NCBI GenBank assembly: GCA_015295835.1
Contig: DVEG01000033.1
Coordinates: 1-64,000, forward strand
Direction: 5' to 3'
From: Oscillatoriaceae cyanobacterium M7585_C2015_266
GTDB lineage: Bacteria; Cyanobacteriota; Cyanobacteriia; Cyanobacteriales; Oscillatoriaceae
DNA length: 64,000 nt
The notes beneath the pieces are model-generated. The model did no database searches, was not told where the DNA came from, and saw only the letters and a list, made by a program, of their open reading frames with translations. The translations under genes and the position numbers were made by a program. This document shows, in pieces, positions 44,869-52,925 of this stretch. The number at the start of each line of letters is the position of its first letter. Position 1 is the first letter of the stretch.

Positions 44869-45714
44869 TTACAAATTTTCGACGAGCGGTTGGGTGGCGA
44901 GCGCTGCCAATCCCACTTGTTCTAATAGCTCTTTCCACTCTTTAACAAAAGCTGTATTATCTAGTTCTTGTTGCATGGCTGTTGCTAAAATCTTTAAGGT
45001 ATCGTACCAAATTCCTGCTTTGGCTAGGGCAGCAGCTGCTTCAATGGGAGAAGAATATTGCTCCTTGCTGCCTATTTTATTTTCAATGCGCCTCACCCAT
45101 CCTGTTACCACATAATTGTCGGGGCGGAGAATCCCGTCTGCTTCTTGCAGGGGAGCGAAAAACCATAAATAGTTTTTCCCTATTTCTAATTCTGGTGCTT
45201 CTTTTGGAAGTGTGACGCTAACAATACCGCCCTTGCCTGACACTTTTAATCTGGTTTGATAGTGTGATTCTCCTTGTTCGTCTTGCAAGCTGAAAAATAT
45301 TTCTTTTGAATTTGTCTGTGGCAAGTATACGAAAAATGTCGGATGTGCTGAAACAGTGCGCCCATATTTTGAAGGGGGAAGTAAAGCGATCGCTTCTGAG
45401 GCTCTGTCACTGCGAACTCCTCCACTAACACTATTATTGGGAGTAGCATCGCCGGGAGTTTCAAATTCAACTTCACCCCGCACGCCTCCTCCGACACTAT
45501 TTTTGGGTGCTGATTCTCCAGGGGCGGCAAATTCTACCTTTCCGCGAACTCCTCCTCCCACGCTTGTTTTAGGTACGACATCTCCGGGAGCATCAAATTG
45601 TACCCTTGCCAATAGGCTATTATTTTTTTCAAAAGGGGCAAGCGCCACTAGCAATCCTGACGCAATTGTTGCTGATAATATTCTTTGCCAAAGAGAGAAT
45701 TTGATTGTATTCAT
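44869..45714 (-). CDS. DUF928 domain protein, exported, with triplicated linker
   Basis: 281 residues. N-terminal hydrophobic segment (LSATIASGLLVALAPF) as signal or anchor. Residues about 38-110 repeat a roughly 27-residue unit three times (FDAPGDVVPKTSVGGGVRGKVE / FAAPGESAPKNSVGGGVRGEVE / FETPGDATPNNSVSGGVRSD). Then comes the DUF928 domain: LLPPSKYGRTVSAHPTFFVYLP, KNYLWFFAPL, VTGWVRRIE, GIWYDTLKILA. Function unknown; the family is known mainly from cyanobacteria and often lies beside CHAT-TPR and CHASE2 genes. 34 bp after the CHAT gene. Confidence 0.88.
   Translation of the reverse strand: MNTIKFSLWQRILSATIASGLLVALAPFEKNNSLLARVQFDAPGDVVPKTSVGGGVRGKVEFAAPGESAPKNSVGGGVRGEVEFETPGDATPNNSVSGGVRSDRASEAIALLPPSKYGRTVSAHPTFFVYLPQTNSKEIFFSLQDEQGESHYQTRLKVSGKGGIVSVTLPKEAPELEIGKNYLWFFAPLQEADGILRPDNYVVTGWVRRIENKIGSKEQYSSPIEAAAALAKAGIWYDTLKILATAMQQELDNTAFVKEWKELLEQVGLAALATQPLVENL
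45498..45617 (-). repeat. Three ~75-81 bp direct repeats inside the DUF928 gene
   Basis: Tandem copies coding the VGGGVRG(K/E)VEF units; the gene segment 'actcctcc(t)cc(g)ac' recurs with the same spacing near 45417, 45480 and 45548 on the plus strand. Protein copies keep GDxxPxxSVxGGVR. Boundaries are approximate. Confidence 0.7.
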
Positions 45715-45748
45715 TTTAACACCTCTCTAATTGAAAGAAAACATTTGA

Positions 45749-48310
45749 CTATAGCCAATTTCCCACTAAAACAAATGATGCCCAGAAATAGGGATGCTTG
45801 TGTAAAGGATTTTGCAATACAGATAGTTGAGCTTGGCGCAAAGCTTCTGCTTTATTTATTTTACTATCTAGCCTTGTTAGCTGTCGATAAAATTCTGCCA
45901 TTAAATTAGCCGTAGCTTCGTCATTTACCGACCACAAACTGGCTAGCGTACTGCGCGCACCTGAGCGCAGAGCAAATCCTGCCAATCCTAGTGTTGCCCG
46001 TTTGTCACCGATTGCTGTTTGACAGGCGCTCATCACCAATAATTCTACTGGCTTACCAATTCCCAATCGACTTTTTTTAAATAATAGATCTAAATCTTTT
46101 ATGCTGATGCGTTCATCCCAAGTAAGAAGAAAAGTTTCTTCTGGATGGGAGCTAAATTGCCCGTGAGTTGCCAAGTGAATGACTGAATAAGCATTTGTTT
46201 CCAAAGCTCTAGCAAAGCGTTGACGAGTAAATTGATGATTTAGTAAAATTTTTGATTTGAATTGGGTACTAATTTCTTTAATTTCTTCCTGTACTGCTGG
46301 CAGGGCTGAAAATCCCTGTCGGGCTTCTGTTAAGGCAGCTGCTAAAACGTTTAATTCTCTCGATTCCAGTTTTTCGGGAAACAATTGCAACCCTGGGCTG
46401 ATGGCAATGCTATATTTTTCGATAAGATATTTTTCCCCGTCATAAAGAGCAGCCATTGGCAAATTTCGTAAGGCTCCGTCGGGGACGAAAACCAAAGTTT
46501 TGATATTGCTACTGGCTAAATCGATTTCAGCTGGTTTGACAAGCCAGTTATAAATCTGTTGGGAGATTTGCAAGCGTTCTTTTCTAGAAAATCCGGGAAA
46601 TAGTGCCGAGTAAAATTTTTCGAGAATAGTTTCGACTTGTTGATTGCTCAGTCGGGTGGTATAATGACGTAGTGGTTGCCCAGGCAGTGATATAATTACT
46701 TCCAGGCGATCGCTTAAAATAATCGGATAAATAACTGCTGCTTGATTATCTATTTCGTCTATATTTGTAGGTTTTACATTTAAACATGCATCACCAAAAA
46801 AATTATCTAACTCAGCCAATTGCAAGGCTTCAATTACTTCTCGCGCTTTTCTTAAATTTGCTTGACTTACTTGCGCACCCGTAAGTAGTGTACTGACAAA
46901 TTCACGATAAATTGGTTCTACACTTTCCTTAAATTCAAACTGAAACTCGTGATTGATTGCTACTAAGTCATTGCGCAAAGCTTGCAGGCTTTTAAAAGCT
47001 CTTTCGTAAGCTGCGATCGCTTTTTCAATCTTCCCCTCTTGTTTAAAAATTTGCCCTAGTTGCCACGAAGCCCGTGCTACAATTTCGTCAGCATCTAATC
47101 CCTCCAGAGTTTGCAGCGCTTCCTCCGTCACTTTTCGAGCATCGTCGATTTGCTGCGTTTGTTTGTAAAGTTTTCCAACTTGCGTAAGAGCCAGCGCTTC
47201 CCCCAGTGGATCTCCTAATTCTCGCGCATCCTGCACAGCAGTCGCTAGTATTTTACCGATTTCTAGCGGCGATATTTTTTCTTCACTACCTGATAGCTTT
47301 ATCAGACTTTCAGCCAAGTTTACTCTTGCATAAATAGAAGCTCTGCTAGCAGGTAACTTAACAATATCTGGGAAAACATGATCAATAATTTGCCGCGCCT
47401 CTGACTGCTGCCCAATAGTAATCAAAAGACTGACTTGATTGAGTTTTGCCTGCACTCTCATTAAATCACTTCCCGCCAGTTTAGCTGCTTCTTGATAATA
47501 CGATAGGGCGACAGTCGGCTGCTGTAAATTTCTAGCAAGATTACCGAGGGTAAAAAGGGTGGCACTCGTATCGACAGGAGAATTCAAGCGCTCGCTAATT
47601 GCCCAACTTTGCTCTAAAATTTTCTTAGCTCTGGTGAAATCGCCAATAGCTTGTAGCCCAATACCCAAACCCCTCAAACTGTCAGCTTTTAGCAAGGTAT
47701 CCGGCTGCCCTTGCAGGTGAATATTTATTTGTTCTAAAATATCCACAGAACGGCGATACTGCCCTAATACTTGCAGGGCAAGCGCTTGATTAAGACGACT
47801 GCCCCATTTTCCGCTTTGAATTCCTGCGCGCTCATAAGCAATTTCTGCTTGTCGCCATGTTTCCAAAGCCGATAAAGTCTCTCCTTTCGCTAATTCTAAA
47901 CTCCCCCGTGTATTCAAAGCTTGTGCTAAAATTGCCGTCCCACGGGGATCTAATTGTTTTAATTTTTGCAAGATTTTAATACTTTCAGCGATCGCTGTTT
48001 GTGCCAGCACCCACTCGCCTAATTGTTGGTAGGCAAGAGATAAAAGATTGAGCGCTTGAGCTTGATTGAGACTTGCCCCTTCCGCTTGGTATGCCGCCGC
48101 CGCTTGTTCTAAAAAATTTACTGCCGCGCGAAACTTTCCTGCTTTGTAGTTTTGTCTTCCTTTTTGTAAAAGATTTGACGCCGCAGGAAATTGTTGAATA
48201 GGAAACTCTGGCTCAGAAAAAGTCAATGAGGAAGCCTTGGCCCAGACTCTGTTTCCCGAACCTGTTACCAAAAGCACAGCTAACAGAAAGTAAACTAGAA
48301 AACCACTCAT
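45749..48310 (-). CDS. Exported CHAT-domain (caspase-like) TPR protein
   Basis: 853 residues. Signal peptide (FLVYFLLAVLLVTGSGNRVWA), TPR superhelix (about 45-465, e.g. RQNYKAGKFRAAVNFLEQAAAAYQAEG), then a CHAT domain (about 560-850) with both catalytic motifs: histidine in VIHLATHGQFSSHP (about 715) and cysteine in LLVMSACQTAIGDK (about 760). The end GNW(L) is typical. CHAT proteases relate to separases and caspases; one, TPR-CHAT, works with Cas7-11 (gRAMP). Here the protein is exported and lies between a TpsA adhesin and DUF928. Targets unknown. Confidence 0.92.
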   Translation of the reverse strand: MSGFLVYFLLAVLLVTGSGNRVWAKASSLTFSEPEFPIQQFPAASNLLQKGRQNYKAGKFRAAVNFLEQAAAAYQAEGASLNQAQALNLLSLAYQQLGEWVLAQTAIAESIKILQKLKQLDPRGTAILAQALNTRGSLELAKGETLSALETWRQAEIAYERAGIQSGKWGSRLNQALALQVLGQYRRSVDILEQINIHLQGQPDTLLKADSLRGLGIGLQAIGDFTRAKKILEQSWAISERLNSPVDTSATLFTLGNLARNLQQPTVALSYYQEAAKLAGSDLMRVQAKLNQVSLLITIGQQSEARQIIDHVFPDIVKLPASRASIYARVNLAESLIKLSGSEEKISPLEIGKILATAVQDARELGDPLGEALALTQVGKLYKQTQQIDDARKVTEEALQTLEGLDADEIVARASWQLGQIFKQEGKIEKAIAAYERAFKSLQALRNDLVAINHEFQFEFKESVEPIYREFVSTLLTGAQVSQANLRKAREVIEALQLAELDNFFGDACLNVKPTNIDEIDNQAAVIYPIILSDRLEVIISLPGQPLRHYTTRLSNQQVETILEKFYSALFPGFSRKERLQISQQIYNWLVKPAEIDLASSNIKTLVFVPDGALRNLPMAALYDGEKYLIEKYSIAISPGLQLFPEKLESRELNVLAAALTEARQGFSALPAVQEEIKEISTQFKSKILLNHQFTRQRFARALETNAYSVIHLATHGQFSSHPEETFLLTWDERISIKDLDLLFKKSRLGIGKPVELLVMSACQTAIGDKRATLGLAGFALRSGARSTLASLWSVNDEATANLMAEFYRQLTRLDSKINKAEALRQAQLSVLQNPLHKHPYFWASFVLVGNWL

Positions 48311-48577
48311 TTTATCCTGGCCATAAATATTTCTTATCCTATCCGCTCGTTTTTCATCCCTCCATAAAATTTTTATTGAGAAAATAATTACAAAAGCTGG
48401 TTTTATGTAATTATACCAAAAGATAGCAAGACTGTAATCAACAAGTCCGTAGATTCTACTATATTTAATCTTTCTTTACCTTTACATCCCCCTGGTGGCA
48501 GCGCCGAAGACTACAATATAACTTCTACTACTGATGCGAGAGAGTATCCGGTTGAATTTTAGACAAATCGCAACAAT

Positions 48578-51500
48578 TTAACGGCAGAGGGGCAAAATTC
48601 TTAGAAGCCCCCGGCGAGACACCAACTCGATTTTTCCTTTGGCATTGATTGAAAAGCCCGTTGCTTCCACAAAAGCGCGTTTGGCTACGTTGTCGTTTTC
48701 TAAAGGTAATTCTACTGTATTTGCACCACCCCCAGCAGCTGCGGATGAGTTGGAAAAATCTTCAAAATCTTGCCAAACAGCAGGCTCACTCATCAAGGTG
48801 ATAATGCTAGTGGGAGATTCCGGTAAGCCGCCGCGCCCGGTTACAGTAAAAGAATTCCCTGCTGCCGCTGCACATCCTATGATTATTTTATCGCTGGGAT
48901 TGGCAACTTCTTCTGGCAATTTTACTAATCCTGAAGTGGGATTTACGGTGGGTTTGCTGATAGTAACATTTCCAGAAATGCCGAATTGAGAACTAGCGGT
49001 AATATCACTTAGTGGGGTTAGGCGATCGCGAAATTCCAGCCCTAAAATCCCCTCTGCACTTAATTGAATATTTCCACCCCGCCCTTCAAATGCATTTGCT
49101 GTCAAGTCATTATTTTCGATAGGAATACCCACAATCAGTGGTGCATTAATCTCAATATTGCCGCCATCTCCGCCCTTTCCTAATATTCCTGCTGTTGCCG
49201 TAATTTGGCTATGGCGGCGCATCAGTAATAGCTTATTCATTTGCATACGAATATTTCCCCCGCGCCCGGAAGCAGTTTCTGCAGTAATCAGACTTTGATT
49301 ATTTAAAATTAAGGAGCCAGTATCAATTTGAATACTGCCACCGGCTCCAATTCCTTGGGGATTCACTTTTGTAGAAATTTGGCTGTTATCTAGAGACAGT
49401 AATTCTCTTGCCCGGATAAAAATTTGCCCTGCATCTCCTTGCCCAGAAGTGCTAGCGATGATTTTTGCACCATTGCTGAGGGAAAGTCTTTCGGTATTGA
49501 GATTGAGGGTGCCGCCATTGCCAATAGCAGTAGACTCGACACTACTAGAAATGGTACTATTATTGAGAGAAATTTCATTGGCATTAATATTTACTATTCC
49601 CGCATTACCTTTGCCTTCTGTGCGGTTGAATAGTTGTGTGCCATTGCTCATGGAAAAGAAGCGTGTATTGATGTTAATATTGCCAGCGTTTCCAACGCCT
49701 CTACCTCTGACGCGACTGAGTAAACTTGAACCCAAACCTGTACTTGAGCGCCCGTCTAAAATTACGCTTTCCCTGGCATTAATTTCAATATTGCCTGCAT
49801 TTCCTTTTCCGTAAGTATTAGTATTTAGTGCTGCCCCATTTGTCACTGAAAGCGAGCCTGTATTAATTTCTATACCGCCCGCATTGCCAACTGATGACGC
49901 TCCAGCTACAATATTAAATATCCGTGAACCTTCCGCTTCCAATTCTCCGTCTAACCTGACTGTTTCTTCCGCATTAATTACTACTCTGCCCGTGTTTCCT
50001 CGGTTGTAAGTTCCCAATATAATTTTTCCCCCCTCTAAGAAATTTATATTTCGGGTATTAATCCTGACATCTCCTGTATTTCCATCACCAAAATTACTCA
50101 AATTTAACCCGCTGCCATTGGTAATATTTATAGTGTCGGCATTCATAAAAATACTCCCTGAATTGCCGCTGCCACGAGTTATATTTGCTATTCTTGCATT
50201 ATTAATATCTACTGTCAATCCTTTCAAGAAAATATTTTGAGCCATGCCGTCTGCAAAAGTTGTTGCAATAATTTCTCCTCCAGATTGGAGCTGTAAATGG
50301 GCGGCATTTATATTTAAATTGCCTGTATTTCCTAGGGCGCGAGTCAGAGAGAATAAACCGCTCCTATATCCATAATTTGGGTTGAAGTTTTTTGGATTGA
50401 AAGAATTTGTTGTTAAAGGGCTGCTTTTTCCTCTATTTTGCACTGAAAGATTGAGTGTGTAAGTATCGCCTGGATCAATGCGATCGCCTTCTAACAATTG
50501 CACGCTATCTGGAATAGTATCAAATTCTCCGACGCCAATTACATAATTTCCCGGTGGTAGCGTCGTAGAGATATAAGAATCTTGAACAACACGACTTCCA
50601 CCTGCACCTTTTTGAATATTAGCATCATCGTTAATAGCGAGCGCTTCTCCATTCGCTCTATTAAACAAAGTTATTTTGGTATCTAAACTTCCCGGAATTG
50701 CCTCGTAACCATCACCACCGTCAATATCAATAATTACCCTACTAGGAGCAGATACTGTAAACGAATAGTAATCAAATTGCTGATTTGCCGTTCCCAAAAT
50801 TGTATTTCCTGCAATAATTTTTTCAGGTGTGCGCTGAATAGAAATGTAGGGAATTCCATCAGCTCCCGAAGCTTCGACATTTGGATTTAAATCTGTACTG
50901 TAGGGCAAGTCATCGAGATTGTAGACAGTTACATCAAGAAAAGGGGAATTGATAAAATCCGTACTGCCTCCCGCAATACTCATCTTGCCAGTAGCATTGA
51001 CAGTTATTTCGCCTGCTTTCCCCCTATTTTCTGTGAGGGTAATAATTTGCCCGCCACTTTCTATATTTAGATTGTTGACATTTATTTCAATAGAGCCACT
51101 ATTGTTGATACTTTTGGTAACAGTAGCAAGAAATCCACGATTTGCTAAGCGGAGATTTCCATGTGGGCGCTCGCTCTGATTTATGGTAATATTACCTGTA
51201 GCGCCGCTGTCATTATTTTCCGAATAACTGAGAATGCCGCTAAAAATTCCATCATCTGAAAAACCAGATATATCGATACTATTAGCATTTAGTTGGATAT
51301 TACCGGCAAAACCATGCGAGCGCGTTATTGTAGAAATTCGAGAACCCGATGTTAGCACTAGAGCATCACTTGTAACAACAATATTACCACCATTACCTGC
51401 TGCTTTTGATTCAACAGTATTGGCGATCGCACTTTTCTCTGCAATAATTATTTTCCCATTCGCATTTATTGAAATATCTCCTGCCGCCGAAACTTGCTGA

Positions 51501-52390
51501 TTGTTAGCCGCAATTCCCCCTAAAACTTGAGAGCCGCCAGAAAGTTCCAAATTATTTGCCAAAATAGAAATACTCCCGCCGCCATTTCCCATAACATCAA
51601 GAATCGCCCCATTCCTGATAAAAATATTACCCCGTATTCCTTCAGGAAAAGAAGGCACCAATCCTGATATTCCTAACTCTCCTCCTGCCACCAATCCCCC
51701 TAACACAACTTGCCCACTGGCAGCCGATAAAATTCCCCCATTTATATTGACATTTCCGCCAAAAATAGCTAGAGTATTATTAGGAGATACCTGCAAGCGA
51801 GACTGCTGCACAGTGATATCAACCGGATTATTTTCATATTTTAAACCAATCGGCAAATTAACCGTTAGTAAAGGGGGAGATTGTGGATTTGTAGCACTGA
51901 AAATACTGCCATCAGCGAAGCGAATACCACTAGCAGTAGAGGCAAAAAATGAGCCTCCCAGATGCAAAGAAGCGCGAGGGCCAAAAATTATTCCACTGGG
52001 ATTAATTAAAAATAAATTAGCAGTGCCGTTAGCGCGGATTAAACCGTCAATATTCGAGACTTTACCACCTGTAACGCGAGAAATAATATTAACAACATCT
52101 GCTGAATTGTTAAAAAAAACTTCGCTGCCATTATTGACAGAGAATTCGCGGAAACTATGAAAGAGATTGCCGCCTACAAGCGTTCCTCCCTGAATCACTG
52201 AAATATTACCATTAGGGGTAACAGTAGTCAGATTCGGCAGAGTAGAATCTGGGATGATTTGAGCAGAGACGCTGCTGAGGAAGCCTATTTTAGAAAGCGC
52301 CACAACTAGACAGACAAAATTTAAAAGTTGAAAGCCTGAATTGCTAAACTGATTAGTGGCTATAAATTTAATAATCGGAGGGGTGTTCAT
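48578..52390 (-). CDS. Two-partner-secretion adhesin (TpsA, filamentous haemagglutinin N-terminal domain)
   Basis: 1270 residues. Signal segment (LLNFVCLVVALSKIGFLSSVSAQ), TPS secretion domain (about 42-200) with GNLFHSFREFSVNNGSEVFF, IDGLIRANGTANLFLINPSGIIFGPRA. Then a right-handed beta-helix of many repeats of the type GNGGxLxLNTERLSLSNGAKI. An inserted PPC-type domain (about 520-650, FDYYSFTVSAPSRVIIDIDGGDG...NYVIGVGEF) interrupts the helix, which is unusual. The TpsB pore gene is not in the window. The product should be exported to the cell surface. First gene of the minus-strand block; a 267-bp gap precedes the CHAT gene. Confidence 0.92.
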   Translation of the reverse strand: MNTPPIIKFIATNQFSNSGFQLLNFVCLVVALSKIGFLSSVSAQIIPDSTLPNLTTVTPNGNISVIQGGTLVGGNLFHSFREFSVNNGSEVFFNNSADVVNIISRVTGGKVSNIDGLIRANGTANLFLINPSGIIFGPRASLHLGGSFFASTASGIRFADGSIFSATNPQSPPLLTVNLPIGLKYENNPVDITVQQSRLQVSPNNTLAIFGGNVNINGGILSAASGQVVLGGLVAGGELGISGLVPSFPEGIRGNIFIRNGAILDVMGNGGGSISILANNLELSGGSQVLGGIAANNQQVSAAGDISINANGKIIIAEKSAIANTVESKAAGNGGNIVVTSDALVLTSGSRISTITRSHGFAGNIQLNANSIDISGFSDDGIFSGILSYSENNDSGATGNITINQSERPHGNLRLANRGFLATVTKSINNSGSIEINVNNLNIESGGQIITLTENRGKAGEITVNATGKMSIAGGSTDFINSPFLDVTVYNLDDLPYSTDLNPNVEASGADGIPYISIQRTPEKIIAGNTILGTANQQFDYYSFTVSAPSRVIIDIDGGDGYEAIPGSLDTKITLFNRANGEALAINDDANIQKGAGGSRVVQDSYISTTLPPGNYVIGVGEFDTIPDSVQLLEGDRIDPGDTYTLNLSVQNRGKSSPLTTNSFNPKNFNPNYGYRSGLFSLTRALGNTGNLNINAAHLQLQSGGEIIATTFADGMAQNIFLKGLTVDINNARIANITRGSGNSGSIFMNADTINITNGSGLNLSNFGDGNTGDVRINTRNINFLEGGKIILGTYNRGNTGRVVINAEETVRLDGELEAEGSRIFNIVAGASSVGNAGGIEINTGSLSVTNGAALNTNTYGKGNAGNIEINARESVILDGRSSTGLGSSLLSRVRGRGVGNAGNININTRFFSMSNGTQLFNRTEGKGNAGIVNINANEISLNNSTISSSVESTAIGNGGTLNLNTERLSLSNGAKIIASTSGQGDAGQIFIRARELLSLDNSQISTKVNPQGIGAGGSIQIDTGSLILNNQSLITAETASGRGGNIRMQMNKLLLMRRHSQITATAGILGKGGDGGNIEINAPLIVGIPIENNDLTANAFEGRGGNIQLSAEGILGLEFRDRLTPLSDITASSQFGISGNVTISKPTVNPTSGLVKLPEEVANPSDKIIIGCAAAAGNSFTVTGRGGLPESPTSIITLMSEPAVWQDFEDFSNSSAAAGGGANTVELPLENDNVAKRAFVEATGFSINAKGKIELVSRRGLLRILPLCR

Positions 52391-52531
52391 TTGGTATACT
52401 TAAGTTTATTATGTATATCAGGCAAGTGCCAACACAGAAGAGACAATAATTGTAAGCGGAGGTGCAAATTTTTCCGCCGCCTCAATCCAGGTAACCCCAA
52501 TTAAAATCTAGAAACTAGGATATGAGCAGGA

Positions 52532-52828
52532 TTAGTCGGTTTGGGAATTTGGCGTGGGCTCTGACTCTGGATTACTAGCGGGAGTTGCGCAAGAGGGGAA
52601 ATTGAGGATGGGAAGGCGCTCGCCTCGAAAAATCTCCTCGCTAGCCTCGCCAACTTCCTGCAAGAATTTGGCCAAATTTTGACCAGCGCCCAAGCCCAGT
52701 AAAACAGGAGCAGTTGCTAAACTTAAGAGAATATTAGAAGGGATAAAATTGAAACGGGGGGAGCTTTTCTGGGTATTCCAGTAAGCAGGAGAATTGGATT
52801 GAGATAAAGTGTGGTAGAAGAAAAGCAT
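52532..52828 (-). CDS. Small conserved cyanobacterial membrane-associated protein
   Basis: 98 residues. One hydrophobic segment (ILLSLATAPVLLGLGAGQ) followed by FLQEVGEASEEIFRGERLPILNFP, a motif I remember from short cyanobacterial hypothetical proteins, and a Pro/Ser-rich tail. Function unknown. Divergent from the DUF1574 gene, 97 bp apart. ATG at 52828 is preceded by AAGG. Confidence 0.6.
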   Translation of the reverse strand: MLFFYHTLSQSNSPAYWNTQKSSPRFNFIPSNILLSLATAPVLLGLGAGQNLAKFLQEVGEASEEIFRGERLPILNFPSCATPASNPESEPTPNSQTD

Positions 52829-52925
52829 GAGAACCTTGCAAAAACAGCTGTATCCTCAAATATGCCAGAATGCAGGGCGGGTGTGTTATTTCTATGCAAG
52901 ATAATGAGCAGGTAGAAAAACGCTG

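Noticed and set aside
45749-48310. CHAT-TPR gene as part of a type III-E CRISPR (Craspase) system
   Set aside because: No gRAMP/Cas7-11, Cas1 or repeat array is present, and the protein carries an export signal.
48355-48559. Protein-like forward frame ending ARE-YPVEF before a stop, between tpsA and CHAT genes
   Set aside because: It reads sensibly but has no start codon, no known motif and only about 60 codons; a gene remnant is possible but cannot be supported.
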